In this document: piece after piece, positions 50,975-58,211 of the stretch | How positions within the stretch are numbered: the stretch's first letter is position 1 | Layout: every line of letters begins with the position of its first letter | NCBI GenBank assembly: GCA_964403525.1 | Contig: CAYOGE010000001.1 | Span: forward strand, 62,001 to 126,000 | Reading direction: 5' to 3' | Length of the DNA: 64,000 nt | From: JAJTGZ01 sp964403525 | Lineage (GTDB): Bacteria > Planctomycetota > Phycisphaerae > Phycisphaerales > UBA1924 | Translations under genes and position numbers: made by a program | Notes under the pieces: generated by a model | What the model saw: the letters and a program-made list of their open reading frames with translations, nothing else | Databases searched by the model: none | Told to the model about the DNA's origin: nothing

Positions 50975-51400
50975 CGGTCCTCGGTTGTATCGAATCCGAA
51001 CGCGCCTGAGGGCCCGCTCGTTCCCCCTCCCCCCAAGTCATCTCCGAACGCCCGGACAATCAGCCCCGAGTCACCCGGCCACGGCCACGAAGACATCGCA
51101 GCCCTACTTACCTAACAAAATCAGAACCTACACCTTGACCTGAGGCCATCGCCCGGTCTGTGCTTGTATTTTCAAGACTTCGGCGAGCCCCGACAACCGT
51201 GATCAGACGGTTCAATCGGAGGCCCCACCCATACCGCGGGCCCACAATCGCAGTGACTGCCGGGCCGACACCCCCTAGTATACAGACGACTGGTTCGCAA
51301 ACAAGACCAGACACGCACATCGGGCCCGAATGTGGATAACTCCACGATTTCGAGGTACCAGGCGCGTGGCCGAACGTTTCACCGGAAGGATTGCTCAAAC
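50975..51400. other. 426-base intergenic region upstream of rpoZ
   Basis: No gene is supported. It is less GC-rich than its neighbours. The plus-strand rpoZ promoter lies at 51253-51281 and a perfect DnaA box, TGTGGATAA (51331-51339, reverse of TTATCCACA), lies in the presumed rpoZ leader. On the minus strand, a T-rich stretch near 51105-51175 may hold the promoter for the DUF3553-like gene. Confidence 0.6.
51253..51281 (+). promoter_or_regulatory. Candidate rpoZ promoter
   Basis: GTGACT (51253-51258) and TAGTAT (51276-51281) are 17 bases apart, predicting a start near 51288 and a leader of about 113 bases. Confidence 0.4.
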
Positions 51401-51640
51401 ATGATCGAAGCTCTCAAGGGCGACGAGATCATCGACAAGGTCGGTGGCCGCTTCAAGCTCTGTGCACTTATCCAGCGCCGGCTCGTCCAGCTCATGGACG
51501 GCGCGCGGCCGATGGTCGAGCGGAACGGCCGCTCGGACCTGGAGATTGCCGTCGAGGAGATCATGACCGGCAAGATCGAGCCGCAGCTTGATTTCACCGA
51601 CCCCGCCACGCTGGCGGCGCTCCCCGAAGGCAAGAACTGA
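51401..51640 (+). CDS. rpoZ: RNA polymerase omega subunit
   Basis: Omega helps RNA polymerase assembly by chaperoning the beta-prime subunit. The 79-residue protein keeps the core pattern: a first helix MIEALKGDEIIDKVGGRFKL, followed by ALIQRRLVQLMDGARP, and the conserved RSDLEIAVEEI helix. Length is typical. GGAAGGA lies 8 bases before ATG 51401; the open frame begins at 51332 but that extension crosses the DnaA box and has no support. coaC follows after a terminator, in the rpoZ-coaBC gene order found in many bacteria. Confidence 0.9.
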   Translation: MIEALKGDEIIDKVGGRFKLCALIQRRLVQLMDGARPMVERNGRSDLEIAVEEIMTGKIEPQLDFTDPATLAALPEGKN

Positions 51641-51688
51641 TAGCCGCGCTCCGGCGCCCGCGCCGGGTGGCGCACGCAAACAGCCATC

Positions 51689-51720
51689 AGGCCCGGGCGA
51701 TCGCCCCGGGCCTGTCTCAT
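51689..51720 (+). terminator. rpoZ terminator
   Basis: AGGCCCGGG, loop CGATCGC, CCCGGGCCT, then GTCTCATT, 48 bases after rpoZ. It may attenuate rather than fully separate coaC, whose ATG is only 23 bases beyond the stem. Confidence 0.6.
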
Positions 51721-51735
51721 TTAAGCACCCGCCGC

Positions 51736-52338
51736 ATGGACACCCCAACCCCCCCCGCTTCTACCTCCGGCACCGCGAGCGTCGAGCACCTGCGCGGCAA
51801 GCGCATCCTTGTGGGCGTGACGGGCGGGATCGCGGCGTACAAGACCTGCACGCTCGTCTCGCGTCTGGCGCAGGCGGGCGCCCAGGTGACCGTCGCCATG
51901 ACGCCCGCGGCCGCGAGGTTCGTCACCCCGCTGACGTTTCAGGCGCTCTCGGGGCGGCCGGTTTACACCAGCGCTTGGGAGCACGTTGAGAGTCACGACC
52001 CGCAGCACATCAGTCTCGCGCGCGGCGCGGACCTTGCCATCGTTGCGCCGTGCAGCATGGACTGCCTGGCGCGCCTGGCCGTCGGCCTCACCGACGACGT
52101 CGTCACACTCATCCTCTCGGCGATTGACCGCAGCGCTACACCGGTGCTGTTGGCCCCCTCGATGAACGAGGTGATGCTGAACCAGGCGAGCACGCAGCGC
52201 AACCTCGCCTCCCTGGCCGCCGATGGTTTTACGATCGTCGGGCCGGGCACGGGCTGGCAGGCGTGCCGCACCGTCGGCGCCGGACGCATGACCGAGCCCG
52301 AGGAACTGCTCGCGGCCGTCGCGGCAACGCTGCGGTAA
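51736..52338 (+). CDS. coaC: Phosphopantothenoylcysteine decarboxylase (CoaC only)
   Basis: A 200-residue flavoprotein that decarboxylates phosphopantothenoylcysteine in coenzyme A synthesis. It shows GVTGGIAAYKTCTL near residue 25, the active-site His in HISLARGADLAIVAP, the Asn in APSMNEVM (PxMN motif), and the Cys in QACRTVGAGRM. In most bacteria CoaC is fused to the CoaB synthetase domain; here the gene ends after the decarboxylase and no CoaB is nearby. ATG 51736 is preferred over the upstream start at 51667, which lies before the terminator. Confidence 0.88.
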   Translation: MDTPTPPASTSGTASVEHLRGKRILVGVTGGIAAYKTCTLVSRLAQAGAQVTVAMTPAAARFVTPLTFQALSGRPVYTSAWEHVESHDPQHISLARGADLAIVAPCSMDCLARLAVGLTDDVVTLILSAIDRSATPVLLAPSMNEVMLNQASTQRNLASLAADGFTIVGPGTGWQACRTVGAGRMTEPEELLAAVAATLR

Positions 52339-52360
52339 AGGGGTGACCGAACCTCCGAAC

Positions 52361-52384
52361 AAAAAAGCCCCGGTTTCCCGGGGC
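52361..52384 (-). terminator. Intrinsic terminator of the coiled-coil lipoprotein gene
   Basis: On the minus strand GCCCCGG, loop GAAA, CCGGGGC and TTTTTT, 26 bases beyond the stop at 52411. Confidence 0.85.
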
Positions 52385-52410
52385 CCTGTGTGCGTCTGTC
52401 TGCCCGACGA

Positions 52411-53037
52411 TCACCGCTCCCAGAAGAACTCGGGGATGTTGATGAAGACGTCCTTGCGGGCGTCGAAGAACCGGTCGGCCGCGGCCTTGTCGAGCTTCTT
52501 CCACGTCACCTTGCCGTCCTTGGCGACCGTGGCGGCTTCGACGGAGACTTGCTTGCCGTTGGCGAAGGTCTGCTTGTGGACCAGCTTGCCGGTGGAGTCG
52601 TACCACATCCACTCACCCTCGGCGCGGTTGTTGCGGACGTTCCCCTGGATGTAGGGCTTTTCGGGGCTCTTCTCGCGCTTGAGCGTGATCGGGCCGTCGG
52701 TCAGCGCGCCGTTGGTGTAGCTGATGGCGTTGACGCCGCGCACCCGCGGCCCGTGCTTGATGAAGTAGTTCGCGGGCCCGAGCACGATGCCGTCCTGGCC
52801 GGCCTGCTTGCCGTCGATGATCGTCACCAGCGACGTGCCGCTGTTGCGCAGGCGCTGCATTGTTTCGGTGGCGGTCTGCACCTGCGCGTTGGCCTTGCTC
52901 AGGTCGGCCTTGGTCTTGTCCAGCTCCGCCTGGAGCGAGTCGGCACGCTTCTTCTCGTTGTCCCAGTCGCTCTTGTAGCAACCAGACAGTGAGGCGAGCA
53001 GCGCGGCGGCGGTGACAACGGCAAACAGCGTCTTCAT
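52411..53037 (-). CDS. Coiled-coil lipoprotein with MORN-like repeats
   Basis: A 208-residue lipoprotein: signal LFAVVTAAALLASLSGC (lipobox LSGC, Cys-20), a short coiled coil at about 25-65 (EKKRADSLQAELDKTKADL), then a beta-rich domain with VRNNRAEGEWMWYDSTGKLV and HKQTFANGKQV, resembling the antitoxin/MORN-type repeats of exported planctomycete proteins. GAGGA lies seven bases before ATG 53037. Function is unknown. It is transcribed alone. Confidence 0.8.
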   Translation of the reverse strand: MKTLFAVVTAAALLASLSGCYKSDWDNEKKRADSLQAELDKTKADLSKANAQVQTATETMQRLRNSGTSLVTIIDGKQAGQDGIVLGPANYFIKHGPRVRGVNAISYTNGALTDGPITLKREKSPEKPYIQGNVRNNRAEGEWMWYDSTGKLVHKQTFANGKQVSVEAATVAKDGKVTWKKLDKAAADRFFDARKDVFINIPEFFWER

Positions 53038-53242
53038 AGTTGGTCCTCTGTGCGCCAATATACGCTCCCCGGCGGGGTGCTGCCATCGGGCAGCGGATGC
53101 AAACGTCTCGCCGCGTCAACCGGCGGTTTTCGGCCCCCCTTCTGCCCGCCGGTTCGGCCGGGCCGAAACCCTGCCTTCGATGCGGCACACCGTGCGCAAA
53201 GCCCGCGCCCCACCCGGCCCACGTCCACCCGGGGCAACCGTC

Positions 53243-54577
53243 TTACCCCCCCAGCACCAGCTCGTGCTCGACAAGGTCTTCCAGCGTCTCCCGCCGGCGG
53301 ACCACCTTTGCGTGTGTGCCGCTGACGAGCACCTCCGCCGGGAGGGGGTGGCTGTTGTACCGGCTGGCCATGCTCATGCCGTACGCGCCGGCCGCGAAGA
53401 CCGCGAGCAGATCGCCGCGGGCCACCATCGGCATCGGGCGTTCCCTGGCGAAGAAGTCGCCGCTCTCGCAAACAGGCCCGACGACGTCGCACGTCTCCAG
53501 CCCCGGCAGGTCCATCGTCGCGGAGCGCCGCACGGGCTCGTGCTGCGGGCTGACACTCGTGGGCCAGATGAAGTGGAACGCATCGTACAGCGCCGGCCGG
53601 ATGAGGGTGTTCATCCCCGCGTCGCACACGACAAACTTCCTGGCGCCGCCGCCGGAGTGCTTGACGTAGAGCACGCGCGTCAGCAGCACGCCCGCGTTCG
53701 CGCTGATCGACCGTCCCGGCTCGACGACGATGCGCAGGCCGCGTTCAACGCGGGCCTTGAGCATCGGCACGATCACGCGGGCGAACTCGGCCGCGGTCGG
53801 CGCGTCGCCCGTCTGATAGTCGGCGCCAAAGCCGCCGCCGATGTCGAGGGTGTCGACCGTCACCCCCTTGGCGGCGAGCGCGTCGATCATCGCCAGCACG
53901 CGGGCGATCGCCTCGGCGTAGGGCTCGGGCGTGACGATGCTGCTGCCGATGTGCAGGTGCACGCCCGACAGGCGCAGGTGCTTCTCGTGGCTGAAGCGCT
54001 CCAGCAGGTGCGCGGCGCGGTCGAGGTCAACACCGAACTTGCTCGACTCGGTCGCGGTCTCAACGTACGCGTGACCGCCGGCCTTCACCCCCGGGTTCAC
54101 GCGCAGCGCGGCCTTGGCGCGGACGCCCATCGAGCGGGCCGCCGTCGCCAGCACCTCGTACTCCGGCTCGCTCTCGATGTTGAACAGCCCGATCGGGTCG
54201 CCCGGCTCTTCACCCTGGCGCGCACCGCCCCTGAGCGCATCACGGATCTCGGTGTCGGTCTTGCCCACGCCCGCGAAGACGATGCGCGAAGGGTCGACAC
54301 CGGCGAGGCGCGCGCGCCGCAGCTCACCCCCGCTGACCACGTCCATCCCGCACCCGCACTCTGCCAGCGCGCTGAGCACGTGGATGTTGGGGCAGCTCTT
54401 GACCGCGAAGCAGACCAGCGGGTTCAGCTCGGCGAACGCTGCACGCACCTTCGACGCGTGCTCCACCAGTGTGCTGCGTGAGTAGACGTAAAGCGGCGTG
54501 CCGACCTCCGCGGCCACCTCCGACAGGCGCACCCCTTCGCAGTAGAGCTCGCCGTCGCGGTAGTTGAAGTCGTCCAT
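53243..54577 (-). CDS. lysA: Diaminopimelate decarboxylase
   Basis: LysA removes CO2 from meso-diaminopimelate to make lysine, using pyridoxal phosphate. The 444-residue protein has the PLP lysine in CFAVKSCPN (near residue 59), the phosphate-binding GGGFGADY (near 245), EPGRSISANAG, the substrate Cys in CESGDFF (near 365) and the C-terminal GAYGMSMASRYN Tyr region. This is canonical. The start ATG 54577 is six bases after TACTGT on the minus strand; the ATG at 54598 is upstream of the box. Confidence 0.95.
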   Translation of the reverse strand: MDDFNYRDGELYCEGVRLSEVAAEVGTPLYVYSRSTLVEHASKVRAAFAELNPLVCFAVKSCPNIHVLSALAECGCGMDVVSGGELRRARLAGVDPSRIVFAGVGKTDTEIRDALRGGARQGEEPGDPIGLFNIESEPEYEVLATAARSMGVRAKAALRVNPGVKAGGHAYVETATESSKFGVDLDRAAHLLERFSHEKHLRLSGVHLHIGSSIVTPEPYAEAIARVLAMIDALAAKGVTVDTLDIGGGFGADYQTGDAPTAAEFARVIVPMLKARVERGLRIVVEPGRSISANAGVLLTRVLYVKHSGGGARKFVVCDAGMNTLIRPALYDAFHFIWPTSVSPQHEPVRRSATMDLPGLETCDVVGPVCESGDFFARERPMPMVARGDLLAVFAAGAYGMSMASRYNSHPLPAEVLVSGTHAKVVRRRETLEDLVEHELVLGG

Positions 54578-54583
54578 ACGGCA

Positions 54584-54589
54584 ACAGTA
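54584..54589 (-). promoter_or_regulatory. TACTGT -10 box of lysA, leaderless-type
   Basis: On the minus strand TACTGT lies six bases before ATG 54577. Confidence 0.4.
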
Positions 54590-54617
54590 GCTTTCCATTC
54601 AAAACCGGCTTGGCAGA

Positions 54618-54651
54618 TCCCCCGGATCGCGGGGGAGCGGTTCTTTTTTTT
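54618..54651 (+). terminator. Plus-strand terminator upstream of the prepilin-like gene
   Basis: TCCCCCG (54618-54624) and CGGGGGA (54630-54636) form a 7-bp stem with a 5-base loop; after GCGGTTC come eight T. It points toward the gene starting at 54787 and no plus-strand gene lies upstream for several kilobases, so it is either an attenuator in a leader or a block to antisense transcription from lysA. Confidence 0.5.
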
Positions 54652-54786
54652 CGGTGGAACCGTTCGTTGCAGGCGGAGCGAATAGCAACGCGACGCACGT
54701 TCTGTGCGCCATGCCCGCCCGGTTCTCGTCGCGGGTGAATCAACGGCTGGAACAACTCAGCCCTGCCTGCACACAAGGAGCTTCCC

Positions 54787-55788
54787 GTGGGATCGACCGC
54801 TCGTTGTACCGTGCGCCGAAGGTGCGCGTTCACGCTGACCGAGGTGCTACTGGCTGTGGCCGTCATCGCCGTGCTGCTGGCCATCTTGATGCCCGCCCTC
54901 GCCCGCGCCAGGGCCACGGCTCGCATGGTGCGTGAACTGGCCGCGGCCAAGCAGAACACGGCAACGTACATCAACTATGCAGGCGACTTCAAGGACGCCG
55001 TCGTGCCCGCTCTTCCAGCGTGGGACACGATCCGGAGCGGCTGCCCGGCACCGCCCCGCCACCGCTTGCGCGCGCCGGACCCCTTCAACCCCGGTTCCAA
55101 CATCGACGGTGCTCTTTGCAAGAACTGGTTCTACTACCTGCAGGGCTGGGCGGGGACGCCGCTCGCCGCGTGGCAGATCGACAAGCCCGCCTACGACAAC
55201 TTCTGGAATCGCCCAAGGACTGCGTCTAGCAACTTCGGCTGGACCGACTACGACCAACTGGCCGCGGCCTCAGCGTTCGGGTACCACCCGACGCTTGGAC
55301 TCAACGGCGTGTTCATGGGTGGTTCGTTTCAGCACGGTGGGCTCCGAGGCCAATGGGGGCTGACCAACCCGAGCCTCGGGCACTTCTACCTCACCCGTCT
55401 TTCACAGGCACGAGACCCCGCACGCCTTACTGTCTTTGCTTCGGCCCGCGGCGGAGACGTGGCCTCGTCAACATCGTTCTGGAATTGGGGTGCGGCATAC
55501 CCCAACTATGGTCGCAATCAGCCCGGCTACTTTCTGGTCACGCCCGCTTTTCCCGCTTACGGGTCCACATCGATAAGCAACACCACCCCCTGGACGTACG
55601 CCGACCGGTACAACGAGGCCCTTGCGCCAGGCTCATGGGGTAACGTTTCCTTCCGCCACCTCGGCATGGCCTGCGTCTCAGCCGTCGACGGACACGCTTC
55701 CACCATGACGGTCGGTGAGATGCGCGACATGCGCATCTGGTCCAACTACGCGGACCGGCCGAATTGGACGTTTCAGCACGGGCCTTGA
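54787..55788 (+). CDS. Type II pseudopilin/prepilin-like protein
   Basis: A 333-residue protein with an N-terminal prepilin signature: basic residues, then CAFTLTEVLLAVAVIAVLLA followed by ILMPAL, where cleavage would precede Phe and Glu at position 5 is conserved. The residue before the cleavage site is Ala instead of the usual Gly. Residues 40-320 are a large globular domain, as in the DUF1559-type planctomycete pseudopilins, and the C-terminal segment HLGMACVSAVDGHASTMTVGEM resembles their H-x-G...DGH motif. GTG 54787 is preceded by AAGGAG. The secretion or pilus machinery is not in the window. Confidence 0.8.
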   Translation: MGSTARCTVRRRCAFTLTEVLLAVAVIAVLLAILMPALARARATARMVRELAAAKQNTATYINYAGDFKDAVVPALPAWDTIRSGCPAPPRHRLRAPDPFNPGSNIDGALCKNWFYYLQGWAGTPLAAWQIDKPAYDNFWNRPRTASSNFGWTDYDQLAAASAFGYHPTLGLNGVFMGGSFQHGGLRGQWGLTNPSLGHFYLTRLSQARDPARLTVFASARGGDVASSTSFWNWGAAYPNYGRNQPGYFLVTPAFPAYGSTSISNTTPWTYADRYNEALAPGSWGNVSFRHLGMACVSAVDGHASTMTVGEMRDMRIWSNYADRPNWTFQHGP

Positions 55789-55801
55789 GCGTGTTCGCGA
55801 G

Positions 55802-55807
55802 TACGAT
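55802..55807 (+). promoter_or_regulatory. TACGAT -10 element
   Basis: TACGAT lies between the prepilin-like gene and the next gene; transcription from near 55814 would keep the AGGAG at 55819-55823 before ATG 55830. Confidence 0.35.
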
Positions 55808-55829
55808 TCGGACCCGATAGGAGCCTCCG

Positions 55830-57149
55830 ATGCGACTCGCCGCCTTCTCACTCTCACTCCCCCTCGTTCTCGTCGCCGCCGCCCTCGCCCAGCCCACGCC
55901 CGCGCGCCCGGACATCCAGCCCGTGGCCGACCCGGTGAAGCACCGCGGCGACCAACTTGGCGGTGGAACGATCGCCGGCGGGACCGCAACGCTCGACAAG
56001 GCGACGCGCGAGAAGGGTGAAGCGATGGTCGCCAAGGCCATTGCGTATCTCCGCACGAAACAGGACGCCAAGTCAGGCGCGTGGGGTGTCGCACCGTCAG
56101 CGCCCGACAGGCCGACCCCTCCCACGTTCCCGGCCTTCAGCGGCTTGATCGTGAACGCAATGCTGATGCAACCGGGCATCGATGCCAGCGATCCAGCGGT
56201 TGCCAAGGCGCTCGACTACATGCTCGCGCAGCAGCAGCCCGACGGTGGTATCTACGACCGCCTGCTGCCGGTCTACAACACGTCGATCGCGCTCTCGGCG
56301 CTTGCGCACGTAGACACCGACGCGGCGCGTTCGGCGATCAGGAAAGGGCAGGACTTCCTGCGCAGCTCACAATGGGGTGCCCCGGCGCTGGTGAGCAGCC
56401 CAGACAAGCCGTCGAGTGCCGTCGGTCCGGAGCACCCGTTCTACGGCGGGTGGGGTTACGGCAATAACTCACGCCCCGACATCTCCAACCTCTCCTTTGC
56501 CGTGCAGGCGCTCGCCGACACGGGTGTCGGACCAGACGACCCGGCGATGCAGCGGGCGATCGTCTTCCTGCAGCGCATCCAGATGATCGAGAAGGGTGCC
56601 GACGGCAAGGTGATAAACGATCAGACGTACGCGAAGGGGTCGTCGCAGGGCGGCTTCATCTACGCGACCGCGTCGAACGACAAGACCGTCGGCCAGGGAC
56701 AGTCGCAGGCGGGGACCATTGAAGAAACGCTCACCAGCGGCGAGACGGTCAGCATGCTCCGCGCGTACGGCTCGGTCTCGTACGCGGGCTTCAAGAGCTA
56801 CCTCTACGCGGGCCTGAAGAAGGACGATCCGCGCGTCACGGCGGTTCTGGACTTTGTCAGGCGCAACTACACCCTCAACGAGAACCCGAAGTTCGGCAGC
56901 GACGGGCAGTTTTATTACTACGTGATGTTCGCTCGCGCACTCAGCGCGGCACGCATCGACACCGTTGAAGCGATCGGCAGCGACGGCAACGCGACGCCGC
57001 ACAACTGGCGGGCCGACCTGATCAACCAGCTCGCCACCATGCAGAACGACGACGGCTCGTTCAAGAGCGTGAACAAGCGCTGGATGGAGGACAACCAGGT
57101 GCTCATCACCGCGTACGCGCTGCTGGCGGCCGAGCACGCCCTCCGCTAG
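55830..57149 (+). CDS. Exported terpene-cyclase-fold (squalene/prenyltransferase repeat) protein
   Basis: A 439-residue exported protein with a signal peptide (FSLSLPLVLVAAALAQ). The body consists of alpha-alpha barrel repeats of the prenyltransferase/squalene-cyclase type: AMVAKAIAYLRTKQD followed by SGAWG, MLAQQQPDGGIYD, QGGFIYA and WRADLINQLATMQNDDGSF. The DxDD catalytic motif of class II cyclases is not present, so it probably is a non-enzymatic or protein-binding relative, common in planctomycetes. AGGAG precedes the ATG. The gene is convergent with the redoxin gene 12 bases downstream. Confidence 0.85.
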   Translation: MRLAAFSLSLPLVLVAAALAQPTPARPDIQPVADPVKHRGDQLGGGTIAGGTATLDKATREKGEAMVAKAIAYLRTKQDAKSGAWGVAPSAPDRPTPPTFPAFSGLIVNAMLMQPGIDASDPAVAKALDYMLAQQQPDGGIYDRLLPVYNTSIALSALAHVDTDAARSAIRKGQDFLRSSQWGAPALVSSPDKPSSAVGPEHPFYGGWGYGNNSRPDISNLSFAVQALADTGVGPDDPAMQRAIVFLQRIQMIEKGADGKVINDQTYAKGSSQGGFIYATASNDKTVGQGQSQAGTIEETLTSGETVSMLRAYGSVSYAGFKSYLYAGLKKDDPRVTAVLDFVRRNYTLNENPKFGSDGQFYYYVMFARALSAARIDTVEAIGSDGNATPHNWRADLINQLATMQNDDGSFKSVNKRWMEDNQVLITAYALLAAEHALR

Positions 57150-57161
57150 CCGTTGCGAAGA

Positions 57162-58010
57162 TCAGCGATCCCGATGCACCACAGCCAGCTGGCGGGTCTG
57201 CGCCGTCAGGCTTTCTGACCGCTTCTGGGGCACGGGGGGGTACTCCAGCTTGCAACCCGGTGGTTTGGTCCCCAGCACCGCGGGGAAGCCGCCCGTGAGC
57301 GCCGCGTCGATCGCCTGGTGGACCCAGTTCGCCGTCGGCGCCGGCCGCGCCGCGTCGACGCCGAACTGATCGTCGGTCGCTCCGCGATAGACCAGCCGCC
57401 TGGAGCTGTCGAGCACGAACCGGCTCGTCGTGGCGTACGCCCCCATCGTGCGGGCAATCTCGATCCCACCTGACCGTATGACGGTGACCGACGGACCGGT
57501 GAGACCGGCGGCCGCCAGCTGCTCGTTGAGGCTCGCTTCGCTCGCCGTCTCATCAACGTTGACGATCAGAAACCGGACACCCTTGCCTTCGTAGAGGTGA
57601 ACAAGCCGGCCGAGCGTGGGCCCCCACTTGCGGTTCAGGGGGCACGAGGTGCTGGTGATCGCCACCACCGTCGCGTTCTCGCCCGCGACTTCCTTCAGCG
57701 TGTGCGTCGCCCCCGACGAGTCGGTGAACGAGAAGTCAAAGACCTTGCCCACCCCTTCGGCCGCGGCACGCTCGGGGCTCCACAGCTCCGCGAAGGCGCC
57801 GCCAACCTGCTGGATCGTCTTCGGTCGAACGAGGTTCGTGCCGACGACCGCAACGGCCACGAAAACCAGCAGCACCCGCGCAACACGCCAACTGCGGCGC
57901 CACCCGCCGGTTGGTGCGTCGGCTTCGCCATGACTGTCGATGCTCGCTGTGCCGGGATTGGAAGGGATGCTGGTCTGGCTTTCTGTGCCCGACCATCGTT
58001 CACGAACCAT
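57162..58010 (-). CDS. Membrane-anchored redoxin/thioredoxin-like protein
   Basis: A 282-residue protein with one membrane segment (about 43-62, VARVLLVFVAVAVVGTNLV) and a thioredoxin-fold domain at about 85-240. The active site segment is STSCPLNRKWG: a single Cys with Pro-Leu-Asn instead of CxxC, a feature of planctomycete redoxins. Later segments GVRFLIVNVDET and GAYATTSRFVLDSSRRLVYRG are thioredoxin-like. Disulfide reduction with one Cys would need a partner thiol. ATG 58010 follows GGAG at eight bases, with TAGAGT at 58049-58054 upstream; starts further upstream overlap that promoter. Confidence 0.82.
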   Translation of the reverse strand: MVRERWSGTESQTSIPSNPGTASIDSHGEADAPTGGWRRSWRVARVLLVFVAVAVVGTNLVRPKTIQQVGGAFAELWSPERAAAEGVGKVFDFSFTDSSGATHTLKEVAGENATVVAITSTSCPLNRKWGPTLGRLVHLYEGKGVRFLIVNVDETASEASLNEQLAAAGLTGPSVTVIRSGGIEIARTMGAYATTSRFVLDSSRRLVYRGATDDQFGVDAARPAPTANWVHQAIDAALTGGFPAVLGTKPPGCKLEYPPVPQKRSESLTAQTRQLAVVHRDR

Positions 58011-58180
58011 CGTCGCGGCTCCACAACCCCACCGAGAGACCAACGCACACTCTACGATTGCCATTGCCTGGATGATCCACGTTCCGCCGATTCTGCCTCC
58101 GTCGGCGCGGGATGCGCTCATAAGGAGTCAGCGATCCTAGGTTATCGGCTGGTTGTACCGGTCAGTGCTACTCGCCCATG

Positions 58181-58211
58181 CGAGGGAAAGCCCTCGGCAG
58201 ATTTACCGAGG
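58181..58211 (-). terminator. Alternative hairpins at the end of the AsmA-like gene
   Basis: Two stems compete for the same segment: CGAGGG/CCCTCG (58181-58196) and CCTCGG/CCGAGG (58192-58211). The second spans the stop codon of the gene ending at 58203. On the minus strand the stem is followed by GCTTTCCC, so termination is possible. Confidence 0.4.
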
